This document shows positions 1 through 8,998 of a stretch of DNA of 64,000 nucleotides, one piece after another. Positions within the stretch are counted from its first letter, which is position 1, and the number at the start of each line of letters is the position of its first letter. The position numbers were made by a program, and so were the translations under genes. The DNA lies in contig NZ_CP055482.1 of the NCBI RefSeq assembly GCF_013705725.1, positions 124,001-188,000 on the forward strand. The letters are read 5' to 3'. The stretch is from Klebsiella sp. RHBSTW-00484 (lineage in GTDB: Bacteria; Pseudomonadota; Gammaproteobacteria; Enterobacterales; Enterobacteriaceae). The notes beneath the pieces are model-generated. The model worked only from the letters and a program-made list of their open reading frames with translations. It was not told the DNA's origin and did no database searches.

Positions 1-330
1 ATGAGTCATATCGAATTCGTAGCTGAGCACCCAGGCGTGCCAAGAATGATGTTTGGTGAGCTTCAGCGTGCCGAATCGACACCGGCCAAGCGCATGGTGC
101 AAACCTTGATTCAGCGCTACGGCGAACGTTTGCATCGTCTCATCGAGAAAGGCAAGGCCAGCGGCGAGTTGTCTCCCTCGCTTGACAACGAGGCGGCGGC
201 AACGCTGTTCATTGGCACGATCCAGGGCTTGGTCATGCAATCGCTGTTGGCGGGTGATGTGGGACGTATGCACCGCGATGCGCCGCGCGTCTTTGCAATT
301 TATCGGCGTGGCATAAGGAGTGCGCAATGA
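1..330 (+). CDS. TetR-family regulator, C-terminal part (5' end outside window)
   Basis: The open frame runs in from the window edge and ends at 330. The visible 109 residues are helical and resemble the ligand-binding C-terminal domain of TetR/AcrR regulators. The N-terminal helix-turn-helix is not present, so the true start should lie upstream and the ATG at position 1 is probably internal. The stop overlaps the start of the membrane-fusion gene by four bases (ATGA), so regulator and exporter are translationally coupled. By position it probably represses the efflux operon that follows. Assignment to TetR rests on the C-terminal domain and context only. Confidence 0.6.
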   Translation: MSHIEFVAEHPGVPRMMFGELQRAESTPAKRMVQTLIQRYGERLHRLIEKGKASGELSPSLDNEAAATLFIGTIQGLVMQSLLAGDVGRMHRDAPRVFAIYRRGIRSAQ

Positions 331-1478
331 AAAAGTTACCCTTGCAAGGCCGCACCCTGGCACTGCTTGCCGTCATCATTCCTTTGCTGGTGCTTTTTAT
401 TTATGTCGGTCTGCGATCAGGGCCGCTCGCCCCGGTCGCTGTGACGGTGGCAAGCGTGGAATCACAGGCTATCACACCGGCGCTGTTCGGCATCGGCACG
501 GTGGAGGCGCGCTACACCTACAAGATCGGACCGACGTTTGCCGGGCGCGTCAAACGCCTGGAGGTGCATGTAGGCGACCAGGTCAAGGCCGGACAGGTGC
601 TCGGCGAGATGGAGCCGGTCGACCTTGATGATCGGGTGCGCTCACAGGAGTCTGTATTCAAGCGGGCGGAAGCGGCTTTGCGCGAGGCAGAAGCCCGGCA
701 AGCCTACGCGCAAACCCAGGCGCGCCGCTATGAGCAATTGTTTGCGGTGCGCTCGACCAGCGAGGAAATCGTCACCACCAAGCGGCAGGAACTGCAGATC
801 GCCGATGCCGCCCTATCCGCCGCTCGGGAAGATATTGCCCGGGCACGCTCCGACCGCGAAGCACTCGTCGCGCAGCGGAGCAATCTGCGCCTGATCGCGC
901 CGGTCGACGGTGTAGTCGCCGTGCGCGATGCCGATCCCGGCACGACCATCGTCGCGGGCCAGGCCGTGGTGGAAGTGATCGACCCCAAGAGTTTGTGGAT
1001 CAATGTGCGCTTCGACCAGATCAGCGCATCGGGGCTGGCTGGGGGGCTGCCGGCTCATATCGTCCTGCGTTCGCGTGGTGGCCAGACCTTGAAAGGTCGC
1101 GTGCTGCGGGTGGAACCCAAGGCCGACGCGGTAACCGAGGAAACGCTTGCCAAGGTGACATTCGATAACAAACCAGAACCTTTGCCACCAGTGGGTGAAC
1201 TGGCCGAAGTCACGGTTGACTTGCCGGCGCTCCCGGCCGCTCCACTGATCCCCAACGCTGCCGTCCAGCGTGAAGGCGATAAAGTTGGTGTCTGGCAAAT
1301 CGTGGATGGTGATCTGCATTTCTCCCCGGTCAAGCTCGGCACTTCCGACCTCAATGGTTACGTGCAGGTGCGCGAAGGGCTCAAGAATGGGGACCAGGTT
1401 GTGACCTATAGCGAAAAGGCACTGACGGCGCGCAGCCGCATCCATGTGGTCGAGCATATCCCGGGAGTTTCACGATGA
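327..1478 (+). CDS. HlyD/RND-type periplasmic membrane-fusion protein of an efflux system
   Basis: This 383-residue protein has one N-terminal membrane helix (about residues 8-27). Two lipoyl half-motifs (around residues 72-95 and 185-215) flank a coiled-coil hairpin rich in Ala, Glu and Arg, followed by a beta-barrel. This is the standard layout of HlyD/AcrA-type adaptors that link an inner-membrane pump to an outer-membrane channel. It overlaps the TetR gene by four bases, and the permease start overlaps its stop, so the genes form one operon. With a MacB-like permease, an ATPase and an outer-membrane factor downstream, it should form a tripartite ABC exporter. The substrate cannot be read from the sequence. 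Confidence 0.85.
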   Translation: MKKLPLQGRTLALLAVIIPLLVLFIYVGLRSGPLAPVAVTVASVESQAITPALFGIGTVEARYTYKIGPTFAGRVKRLEVHVGDQVKAGQVLGEMEPVDLDDRVRSQESVFKRAEAALREAEARQAYAQTQARRYEQLFAVRSTSEEIVTTKRQELQIADAALSAAREDIARARSDREALVAQRSNLRLIAPVDGVVAVRDADPGTTIVAGQAVVEVIDPKSLWINVRFDQISASGLAGGLPAHIVLRSRGGQTLKGRVLRVEPKADAVTEETLAKVTFDNKPEPLPPVGELAEVTVDLPALPAAPLIPNAAVQREGDKVGVWQIVDGDLHFSPVKLGTSDLNGYVQVREGLKNGDQVVTYSEKALTARSRIHVVEHIPGVSR

Positions 1479-2680
1479 TCAGCCTGGCCGGCCGCGACAT
1501 TCTCCATGCCTGGGGGAAATTCGTCTTCACCGGCATCGGTCTGGGTCTGCTGATCGGCGTCACCCTAGTCATGGCTGGGGTGTACCGAGGCATGGTGGAC
1601 GACGGCAAGGCGTTGCTCGACAACAGTGGCGCTGACCTTTGGGTGGTGCAAAAGGATACTCTGGGTCCTTATGCGGAGTCGTCCAGCCTCAACGATGACG
1701 TGTATCGCGCCATTCTCGCCATGCCGGGAGTCTCACAGGCAGCGAACGCGACCTACCTGACCATGCAGGTACGCAAGGGCGAGAGTGATGTACGCACCAT
1801 GGTGGTCGGCATCGCGCCCGGTGCGTTGGGGGCTACACCCGGATGGCCTCCTTATCTCGTCGCTGGACGCCAGATCACGCGCGGTCACTACGAGGCTGTG
1901 GCCGACATCGCCACCGGCTTCAAACTGGGAGATCGTCTTACCATTCGCCGCAATCATTACACCGTCGTGGGGCTGACACGGCGTATGGTGTCGTCCAGCG
2001 GCGACCCGATGGTATTCATTCCGCTCAAAGATGCCCAGGAGGCCCAGTTCCTCAAGGACAACGATGCCATCTGGCAAAGCCGGCGTCGCACCGAAGCCAA
2101 CCCGGTCTTCAATCGACCCGGTGATCCAGGTTTGCTGGATGCCGTGATTGCTTCACAGAGCAGCAACGCGTTCGTCAATGCCGTGCTGGTCACTCTGAAA
2201 CCTGGTCATGCGCCGGACGAGGTTGCCGAATCCATCCAGCGCTGGAAGCGTTTGACGGTCTACACCCGGGCACAGATGGAAGACATCCTCGTCGGCAAGC
2301 TGATCGCCACCTCGGCCAAGCAGATCGGCATGTTCCTTGTGATTCTGGCCATCGTTAGCGCGGCCATCGTTGCCTTCATCATCTATTCGCTGACGATGGA
2401 CAAAATCCGTGAGATCGCGGTGTTGAAGCTCATCGGCACACGCAACCGAACCATCGCCGCGATGATCATGCAGCAGGCGCTCGCCCTGGGCGTGATTGGC
2501 TTCGTGGTCGGCAAGATCACAGCCACCTTTTCAGCACCGGCTTTTCCAAAATATGTCCTGCTCACGCCAATGGATTCTGTCGCCGGTTTTTTTGCCGTGC
2601 TCGTGATCTGCGTTCTAGCTAGCCTCGTCGCCATTCGCATAGCACTCAAGGTCGATCCGGCCGAAGCCATTGGAGGTTGA
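1475..2680 (+). CDS. ABC transporter permease, MacB/FtsX-like
   Basis: This 401-residue permease has an N-terminal membrane helix (about residues 13-33), a large periplasmic MacB_PCD-like domain, and three membrane helices in the last 130 residues (FtsX fold; about 285-310, 330-350 and 370-390). It resembles DevC/MacB permeases that lack a fused ATPase, and the ATPase is the next gene. The ATG overlaps the stop of the fusion protein (ATGA). Proteins of this type drive export by mechanotransmission and do not pass substrate through the membrane. The substrate is unknown. Confidence 0.85.
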   Translation: MISLAGRDILHAWGKFVFTGIGLGLLIGVTLVMAGVYRGMVDDGKALLDNSGADLWVVQKDTLGPYAESSSLNDDVYRAILAMPGVSQAANATYLTMQVRKGESDVRTMVVGIAPGALGATPGWPPYLVAGRQITRGHYEAVADIATGFKLGDRLTIRRNHYTVVGLTRRMVSSSGDPMVFIPLKDAQEAQFLKDNDAIWQSRRRTEANPVFNRPGDPGLLDAVIASQSSNAFVNAVLVTLKPGHAPDEVAESIQRWKRLTVYTRAQMEDILVGKLIATSAKQIGMFLVILAIVSAAIVAFIIYSLTMDKIREIAVLKLIGTRNRTIAAMIMQQALALGVIGFVVGKITATFSAPAFPKYVLLTPMDSVAGFFAVLVICVLASLVAIRIALKVDPAEAIGG

Positions 2681-2681
2681 G

Positions 2682-3392
2682 ATGAGTGGCAAAGGGATAC
2701 ACATCGAAAGTTTAAGCAAGCGGTATGGCGATGGTGACACCGCTGTCTTTGCCTTGAGAGACGTGAATATGCATGTTGCGCCTGGTGAAGTGGTGGGACT
2801 GATCGGCCCTTCCGGGTCCGGCAAGAGCACGCTGCTCAAGTGTCTGGGTGCGGTGATCGAACCGACCGCCGGTCGCATGACGCTGGGCGATGAAGTGATC
2901 TACGCCGATGGCTGGAAAGTCCGCGACCTGCGCGCCTTACGGCGTGACAAGATCGGTTTCGTTTTCCAGGCGCCGTACCTGATTCCGTTTCTCGATGTCA
3001 CCGACAACGTGGCGCTGCTGCCGATGCTTGCAGGCGTCGCGAATGGAGAGTCGCGCGCGAAGGCACTGGAATTGCTCACAGCGCTTGATGTGCAACACCG
3101 AGCTCGCGCAATGCCCTCGCAACTCTCCGGTGGCGAGCAGCAACGGGTCGCCATCGCGCGCGGACTGGTCAATCGTCCGCCGGTGATCCTGGCCGATGAA
3201 CCCACTGCGCCGCTGGATTCCGAGCGCGCCATGGCTGTAATCCGCATCCTCAACGACATGGCCCGGAAGTTCGAGACCGCCATCATCGTCGTCACCCATG
3301 ACGAAAAGATCATCCCCACATTCAAGCGCATCTACCACATCCGCGACGGCGTGACCCATGAGGAAGCTGGCGAAGGGCGGGAGTTCGAATGA
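2682..3392 (+). CDS. ABC transporter ATP-binding protein
   Basis: This is a 236-residue ATPase of the MacB/LolD/DevA type. Visible motifs are Walker A GPSGSGKS (about residue 43), Q-loop FVFQAP, signature LSGGEQQRVAIARG, Walker B VILADEPTAPLD and the H-loop VTHD. I place the start at the ATG at 2682 because GGAGGT lies just upstream at 2671-2676. It sits directly behind the permease gene and should power it from the cytoplasmic face. Confidence 0.9.
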   Translation: MSGKGIHIESLSKRYGDGDTAVFALRDVNMHVAPGEVVGLIGPSGSGKSTLLKCLGAVIEPTAGRMTLGDEVIYADGWKVRDLRALRRDKIGFVFQAPYLIPFLDVTDNVALLPMLAGVANGESRAKALELLTALDVQHRARAMPSQLSGGEQQRVAIARGLVNRPPVILADEPTAPLDSERAMAVIRILNDMARKFETAIIVVTHDEKIIPTFKRIYHIRDGVTHEEAGEGREFE

Positions 3393-3420
3393 GAGAACGA
3401 TTGAATTACAGGAGAATTTC

Positions 3421-3894
3421 ATGACCCACCGCAAACACAGCCACGCATTTGGAACTATCACCCTGACCGTTACGGCCTGCCTGCTTTTATGGGGTTTTCA
3501 GTTGCCAGCTTGGGCTGGTGACGCTACCCAGGTTGAGCCACTGGCGCTACGCAAGATCATGCAGGAACTCGGGCGCAACATGCAGGCTATTACCGGTGCG
3601 ATTTCGCAGGAGGAATGGGTTCAGGTCGTTCAGCTCGCCCCAAAAGTTGCTGCACACCCCGAGCCACCGCTTACTGAAAAAATGCGCATCCTTGCTTACC
3701 TCGGCGCTGATGCGACCAAGTTCAGCAACTTTGACGCGCAGACTCACGAGGCGGCGCTGGCCATGAAGCTGGCTGCTGCGAGCAGCGACGGCAAGGCGGT
3801 GACCCAATCATTCGCCCACGTGCAGGAAAGCTGCTTGGGCTGCCACCAAGCTTTCCGTAAACCTTTCGTGGAGCATTTTTATGGAGCACGCTAA
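3421..3894 (+). CDS. Cytochrome c'-like periplasmic haem protein
   Basis: This 157-residue protein starts at 3421 behind AGGAG. The N-terminus has a signal peptide (hydrophobic stretch about residues 10-30, cleavage near PAWAG). A single haem-binding motif CLGCH sits near the C-terminus, 20 residues before the end, inside a four-helix-type sequence. A C-terminal CxxCH is the hallmark of class II cytochromes (c' and c-556). A c-type cytochrome inside an efflux operon is unusual. It may sense or detoxify a redox-active ligand or couple to the exported compound, but this is inference. Its end overlaps the start of the outer-membrane gene by 14 bases. Confidence 0.75.
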   Translation: MTHRKHSHAFGTITLTVTACLLLWGFQLPAWAGDATQVEPLALRKIMQELGRNMQAITGAISQEEWVQVVQLAPKVAAHPEPPLTEKMRILAYLGADATKFSNFDAQTHEAALAMKLAAASSDGKAVTQSFAHVQESCLGCHQAFRKPFVEHFYGAR

Positions 3895-5368
3895 AACATG
3901 CCAGCGCCCCATCAGCCTCGAAAGACGGCTTGCGGCAACTTACCTGGTAGCTGGTCTGGTCACCGCCGGTCTGGCCGGCTGCGCCGCCGGCCCTGATTTT
4001 CAGCGTCCCACCGCACCCGATGTGGCTCGCTACACTGCAACACCGGTAGCTGATAGAACCGTGTCCGCTCCCACGCAGTTCGGCGAAACACAACGTCTAG
4101 TCGAAGGGCTTCCGATCGAAACGCAATGGTGGCAAAGCTTGGGTTCATCCGCACTCGACGGACTGATAAACGAAGCTTTCCATGTCAGCCCGACGCTGGC
4201 GAGCATCAGCGCCAATTTGCGACAGGCGCAGGAGCTTCTTGCCGCACAGGCGGGCTCGACGCAATATCCACAGGTAGATGTCGCACTGGGATCTCAGCGC
4301 CAGCAAATGAGTCCCAGTAGCCAAGGGTTGAGCGGAGACGCACGTCAATTCAGCCTCTACAACGCCAGCGTTGGCGTGCATTACAACCTCGATCTGGCTG
4401 GCGGCAACCGGCGCGCACTCGAAGCCTTGGCTGCTCGCGCCGACTACCGTCGCTTCGAACTGAATGCTGCGCGCCTGGCCCTTGCCGGCAACATGGCAAC
4501 CGCTGCCATTACCCGAGCACGCCTCGCCGCGCAACTAGAAGCCACTACTGCCATTTTGCGCGTGCAGGATGAGCAACTGCGCCTGGCCCATGAACGCGTG
4601 CGTATCGGTCAGGCCTCACCTGATGAAGCGTTGAGCCTACAAGCTCAGGCGGAGCAAACGCGGGCAGAACTGCCTGCGCTGCGTAAACAACTGCAACAAA
4701 CCGAACATCTACTGGCGGTGCTAGCCGGTCGTGCCCCAGGCACGGGTGGCATCCCGGCCTTCACTCTGGCCGATTTCACTCTACCCGTCGAGATGCCGCT
4801 CGTCGTGCCCTCAGAACTGGTGCGCCGCCGACCGGATATCCAGGCGTCAGAGGCGCTGTTGCATGCGGCCAATGCAGACTATGGTGTGGCTGTCGCCAAG
4901 CTCTACCCACAGATCAACCTGAGCGCCAACCTTGGTTCTCAGGCGCTGACCACCGGTGCCCTGTTCGGTGGTGGCTCGGCAGTGTGGGGCCTGGTTGCGC
5001 AGCTCACCCAGCCTCTTTTTAATCCAGGGCTACCCGCTGAAAAAAGAGCGGCGCTCGCCGCTTTTGATGCCGCCGTAGCCAATTACCAGAGCGTCGTATT
5101 GGAGTCTTTGCGTAACGTCGCCGACACCCTGCGCGCGGTGGAAAGCGATGCACAAACTTTGACTGCCCTCGCTGCCGCTGATATGGCTGCACAGGCCTCC
5201 TTGCAGTCGGTCGAGCGGCAATACCGGCTGGGCGCGGCCAGCTACCTGCAACTGCTCATCGCGCAGCAACAGGCACAGTCAATCCGGATCAATATGGTTG
5301 CGGTCCAGGCACAACGCCTAGTCGATAGTGTTGCTTTATATCAGGCCCTGGGAGGTGGTGTCAGTTAA
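3881..5368 (+). CDS. Outer-membrane efflux lipoprotein (TolC/NodT-type)
   Basis: This 495-residue outer-membrane factor has a lipoprotein signal with lipobox LAGC near residue 34. It then has the duplicated helical repeats and PDIQASEALLHAANADYGVA-type segment typical of the RND outer-membrane lipoprotein family (OprM, NodT, CusC). It begins inside the end of the cytochrome gene, so it is translationally coupled to it. It completes the tripartite exporter formed with the fusion protein, permease and ATPase. No dedicated terminator is visible before the res region. Confidence 0.88.
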   Translation: MEHAKTCQRPISLERRLAATYLVAGLVTAGLAGCAAGPDFQRPTAPDVARYTATPVADRTVSAPTQFGETQRLVEGLPIETQWWQSLGSSALDGLINEAFHVSPTLASISANLRQAQELLAAQAGSTQYPQVDVALGSQRQQMSPSSQGLSGDARQFSLYNASVGVHYNLDLAGGNRRALEALAARADYRRFELNAARLALAGNMATAAITRARLAAQLEATTAILRVQDEQLRLAHERVRIGQASPDEALSLQAQAEQTRAELPALRKQLQQTEHLLAVLAGRAPGTGGIPAFTLADFTLPVEMPLVVPSELVRRRPDIQASEALLHAANADYGVAVAKLYPQINLSANLGSQALTTGALFGGGSAVWGLVAQLTQPLFNPGLPAEKRAALAAFDAAVANYQSVVLESLRNVADTLRAVESDAQTLTALAAADMAAQASLQSVERQYRLGAASYLQLLIAQQQAQSIRINMVAVQAQRLVDSVALYQALGGGVS

Positions 5369-5498
5369 GACTATACCCTAACCTGATGTCAGATGTTGAG
5401 CACAAACAACGTCAGAGTAGGGTATTAATTTATATTTATTGACACATTCAGCCAAGGGTAATAGATTTCATCCTGACATTTTTACCTTTGGAGGCATC
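5369..5498 (+). promoter_or_regulatory. Probable res recombination region of the Tn21-type transposon
   Basis: This 130-bp AT-richer stretch lies between the cargo and tnpR, where the res sites of Tn21-subfamily elements are found. It holds short dyad-like segments, for example GTCAG near 5387 and again near 5412, and ATTTATATTTATTGACA near 5429-5445. TnpR should bind here, resolve cointegrates and repress its own transcription. I did not delimit subsites I-III. Confidence 0.55.
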
Positions 5499-6056
5499 TT
5501 GCAAGGTCAACGTATCGGCTACGTTCGCGTCAGCAGCTTCGACCAGAATCCTGATCGACAACTGGAACAAATAGAAGTCGGCAAGGTATTCACCGATAAG
5601 GCTTCAGGCAAGGACACACAACGTCCCGAACTTGAAAGGCTGCTGGCCTTCGTCCGCGAGGGCGACACCGTGGTGGTGCATAGCATGGACAGGTTGGCAC
5701 GCAACCTTGATGACCTGCGCCGCATCGTCCAAGGGCTGACACAACGGGGCGTGCGCATGGAGTTCGTCAAAGAAGGGCTAACGTTCACCGGCGAGGACTC
5801 ACCGATGGCCAATCTGATGCTGTCGGTCATGGGAGCCTTTGCTGAGTTCGAGCGCGCTCTGATCCGCGAACGTCAGCGCGAGGGAATCGTGCTGGCTAAG
5901 CAGCGCGGGGCCTACCGGGGACGAAAGAAATCGCTGAACAGCGAACAAATTGCCGAGTTGAAACGGCGAGTTGCGGCAGGCGACCAGAAAACCTTGGTGG
6001 CCCGTGACTTCGGCATCAGCCGCGAAACCTTGTACCAGTACCTGCGGGAAGACTGA
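5499..6056 (+). CDS. tnpR: Serine resolvase TnpR (Tn21 subfamily)
   Basis: I choose the TTG at 5499 as start because GGAGG lies at 5490-5494 and the product then begins with the conserved QGQRIGYVRVSS block. This gives 185 residues, close to the usual size of about 186. The catalytic serine is in YVRVSSFDQN. The HSMDRLARNLDDLRRIV and GAFAEFERALIRERQREGI blocks and the C-terminal helix-turn-helix (DFGISRETLYQYL) are intact. It resolves cointegrates at res just upstream. tnpA follows two bases later. The protein looks functional. Confidence 0.92.
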   Translation: MQGQRIGYVRVSSFDQNPDRQLEQIEVGKVFTDKASGKDTQRPELERLLAFVREGDTVVVHSMDRLARNLDDLRRIVQGLTQRGVRMEFVKEGLTFTGEDSPMANLMLSVMGAFAEFERALIRERQREGIVLAKQRGAYRGRKKSLNSEQIAELKRRVAAGDQKTLVARDFGISRETLYQYLRED

Positions 6057-6058
6057 CC

Positions 6059-7456
6059 ATGCCACGCCGCTCAATCCTGTCCGCCACCGAGCGCGAAAGT
6101 CTGCTGACACTGCCAGATGCCAAAGACGAACTGATACGGCACTACACGTTCAACGAAACCGACCTGTCGGTGATCCGTCAGCGTCGCGGCGCCGCGAATC
6201 GATTGTGCTTCGCCGTGCAGCTTTGCTACTTGCGATTCCCTGGCATCTTCTTGGGCGTCGATGATTCTCCATTTCTGCCCCTGCTGCGCATGGTGGCCGC
6301 ACAACTCAAGGTGCCGGTGGAAAGCTGGAACCATTACGGCCAGCGCGAGCAGACACGGCGGGAGCACTTGGTCGAGCTGCAAACGGTGTTTGGATTCAAG
6401 CCCTTCACCATGAGTCATTACCGGCAAGCCGTGCATACATTGACCGAACTGGCCTTGCAAACAGACAAAGGCATTGTGCTGGCCAGCACCCTTGTTGAAA
6501 ACCTGCGGCGGCAGAGCATCATCCTACCCGCCATGAATGCCATCGAGCGCGCAAGCGCCGAGGCCATTACCCGTGCCAACCGAAGCATCCATGCGGCATT
6601 GGCCGATTCCTTGATACCTGTCCATCGCCAGCGCCTGGACGAACTGCTCAAGCGCAAGGATGGTAGCAAAATGACGTGGGTAGCGTGGCTGCGCCAATCG
6701 CCCGCCAAGCCGAACTCGCGCCACATGCTTGAACACATCGAACGCCTCAAAGCCTGGCAGGCGCTTGACCTACCTGCTGGCATCGAACGGCAGGTACACC
6801 AAAACCGCTTGCTCAAGATCGCCCGCGAAGGCGGCCAGATGACGCCCGCCGACCTGGCCAAGTTCGAGTCGCAGCGGCGTTACGCCACCTTGGTAGCACT
6901 GGCCATCGAGGGCATGGCCACCGTCACTGATGAAATCATCGACCTTCACGACCGTATCATCGGCAAGCTGTTCAATGCGGCCAAGAACAAGCATCAACAG
7001 CAGTTCCAGGCTTCCGGCAAGGCGATCAACGACAAGGTGCGGATGTATGGGCGCATCGAGCGCACGCTGTTCATTCTGGATTGGCTGCAAAGCGTGGAGC
7101 TGCGCCGCCGCGTCCATGCGGGGCTGAATAAGGGCGAGGCGCGCAACGCGCTGGCCAGGGCGGTCTTCTTCTACCGATTGGGTGAAATCCGCGACCGCAG
7201 TTTTGAGCAGCAGCGCTACCGGGCCAGCGGCCTCAATCTGGTGACGGCGGCCATCGTGTTGTGGAACACGGTCTATCTGGAGCGTGCCACCAGTGCTTTG
7301 CGTGCCCACGGCAAGGCGCTGGACGACACGTTGCTGCAATATCTGTCCCCGCTGGGGTGGGAGCATATCAACCTGACCGGCGATTACCTATGGCGCAGCA
7401 GTGCCAAGGTCGGTGCGGGGAAGTTCAGGCCATTGCGACCGCTGCCACCGGCTTAG
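6059..7456 (+). pseudogene. tnpA: Tn3-family transposase TnpA (Tn21 subfamily) with in-frame internal deletion
   Basis: The frame encodes 465 residues, against about 988 for Tn21-type TnpA. The first ~330 residues match the N-terminal domain (beginning MPRRSILSATERESL). The last ~135 match the C-terminal end (ERTLFILDWLQSVELRRR to KFRPLRPLPPA). About 520 residues, including the region that carries the D-D-E catalytic residues, are missing. The join lies near GGGCGCATCG at 7049-7058. My memory of the family places a GRI-encoding sequence at both edges of the lost segment, so recombination between short repeats is likely. The frame is kept, so a catalytically dead, DNA-binding protein could still be made. 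The true 3' end is intact up to the terminal repeat. Confidence 0.85.
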
Positions 7457-7468
7457 CGTGCTTTATTT
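7452..7468 (-). repeat. Inner part of the split 38-bp Tn21-type terminal inverted repeat
   Basis: CTTAGCGTGCTTTATTT is the inner 17 bases of the right 38-bp repeat of Tn21-family transposons. It is separated from the outer 21 bases (8796-8816) by an IS element. Confidence 0.85.
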
Positions 7469-8795
7469 AATGAGATGGTCACTCCCTCCTTCCCGGTACT
7501 ATGCTGAGGACAGGCTTTCATTCGGAGAACTATCATGGAAAACATTGCGCTCATTGGTATCGATCTGGGTAAAAACTCTTTCCATATTCATTGCCAGGAT
7601 CGTCGCGGGAAGGCTGTTTACCGTAAAAAATTTACCCGGCCAAAGTTGATCGAATTTTTGGCGACATGCCCCGCTACAACCATCGCAATGGAAGCCTGTG
7701 GCGGTTCTCACTTTATGGCACGCAAGTTGGAAGAGTTGGGGCATTCCCCAAAGCTGATATCACCACAATTTGTCCGCCCGTTCGTTAAAAGCAATAAAAA
7801 CGACTTTGTCGACGCCGAAGCTATTTGTGAAGCTGCATCGCGTCCGTCTATGCGTTTTGTGCAGCCCAGAACGGAATCTCAGCAGGCAATGCGGGCTCTG
7901 CATCGTGTCCGTGAATCCCTGGTTCAGGATAAGGTAAAAACAACCAATCAAATGCATGCTTTTCTGCTGGAATTTGGCATTAGCGTTCCCCGAGGAGCTG
8001 CCGTTATTAGCCGACTGAGTACCATTCTTGAGGATAATAGTTTGCCTCTTTACCTCAGCCAGTTATTGCTGAAATTACAACAGCATTATCACTATCTTGT
8101 TGAGCAGATTAAAGATTTGGAATCCCAGTTGAAACGAAAGTTGGACGAAGATGAGGTTGGACAGCGCTTGCTGAGCATTCCCTGCGTCGGAACACTGACA
8201 GCGAGTACTATTTCAACTGAGATTGGCGACGGGAAGCAGTACGCCAGCAGCCGTGACTTTGCGGCGGCAACAGGGCTTGTACCTCGGCAGTACAGCACGG
8301 GAGGTAGGACGACATTGCTGGGAATTAGTAAGCGAGGTAATAAAAAGATCCGAACTTTGTTGGTTCAATGTGCCAGGGTATTCATACAAAAACTGGAACA
8401 CCAGTCTGGCAAATTGGCCGATTGGGTCAGGGATTTACTGTGCCGGAAAAGCAACTTTGTCGTCACTTGTGCTCTGGCAAACAAGCTGGCCAGAATAGCC
8501 TGGGCCCTAACGGCACGACAGCAAACTTATGTAGCATAACGGCAGAAATACACCGGTTTAAAGAATTACTGATCTGGTTTTGCGAATACTGATATTGATG
8601 ATACTAACGGCCCACCGGCCTGTTGAGGAACCTGTAAAACGGAAAGGCTCATTGAAGCCGTATATTTTCTGGAGGTTCATCAGGCGCGGAACTCATCAAG
8701 GCGCGGGAATAAAATCCCATTCAGACGCCGGATAGATTCAAGCAAGCCAACTTGTCGTCAAAATCGGTGTTGCAAAAACGGGAGTGACCATAGAT
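7469..8795 (+). mobile_element. IS4321/IS5075-type element (IS110 family, IS1111 group) in the transposon end
   Basis: The element is bounded by the two halves of the 38-bp repeat and is 1327 bp long, the size I recall for IS4321 and IS5075. Subterminal inverted repeats ATGGTCACTCCC (about 7474-7485) and its complement GGGAGTGACCAT (about 8780-8791) sit a few bases inside the ends, as in the IS1111 group. No target duplication is apparent. These elements are known to target the 38-bp ends of Tn21-like transposons in one position and orientation. I cannot separate IS4321 from IS5075 by eye. Confidence 0.88.
7535..8539 (+). CDS. IS110-family (IS1111 group) transposase
   Basis: This 334-residue DEDD transposase begins MENIALIGIDLGKNSFH. 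The N-terminal RuvC-like domain shows D in GIDLGK, E in IAMEACGG and D in KNDFVDAEAI. The C-terminal transposase_20 domain contains LLSIPCVGTLTAS and ISKRGNKKIRTLLVQ with the conserved serine region. The length is normal and no frameshift is seen. It mediates site-specific insertion into Tn21-type ends. Confidence 0.93.
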   Translation: MENIALIGIDLGKNSFHIHCQDRRGKAVYRKKFTRPKLIEFLATCPATTIAMEACGGSHFMARKLEELGHSPKLISPQFVRPFVKSNKNDFVDAEAICEAASRPSMRFVQPRTESQQAMRALHRVRESLVQDKVKTTNQMHAFLLEFGISVPRGAAVISRLSTILEDNSLPLYLSQLLLKLQQHYHYLVEQIKDLESQLKRKLDEDEVGQRLLSIPCVGTLTASTISTEIGDGKQYASSRDFAAATGLVPRQYSTGGRTTLLGISKRGNKKIRTLLVQCARVFIQKLEHQSGKLADWVRDLLCRKSNFVVTCALANKLARIAWALTARQQTYVA

Positions 8796-8816
8796 TCCGT
8801 TTTCTGAGACGACCCC
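8796..8816 (-). repeat. Outer part of the split 38-bp Tn21-type terminal inverted repeat; right end of the transposon
   Basis: TCCGTTTTCTGAGACGACCC plus a final C joins with 7452-7468 to give the full 38-bp repeat once the IS is removed. Position 8816 is therefore the right boundary of the imported transposon. The left boundary lies outside the window. Confidence 0.85.
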
Positions 8817-8940
8817 CTTATGGCAGCACTTTAAATTGAGTCTCATACAGTATCTGTTTTCTTTCTCTTCATCTCTCATGACCTGCTGCCCACTTACAGA
8901 CTCCAGGGTAAAGCAAAAAATTCTCCACCGGTGAGCAGAG

Positions 8941-8985
8941 TATATTGCATATGCCAGTTTATGAGTGTATATACAGCATATGCCA
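8941..8985 (+). promoter_or_regulatory. Direct repeat upstream of the DUF134 gene, possible operator
   Basis: TATATTGCATATGCCA at 8941-8956 and TATACAGCATATGCCA at 8970-8985 are 16-bp near-identical direct repeats spaced 29 bp apart. Each contains the palindrome GCATATGC. They end just before the ribosome-binding site AAGGAG of the gene at 8999. Position and symmetry fit an autoregulatory operator for the DUF134 helix-turn-helix protein. This is inference. Confidence 0.5.
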
Positions 8986-8998
8986 ATAAGGAGCCTTC

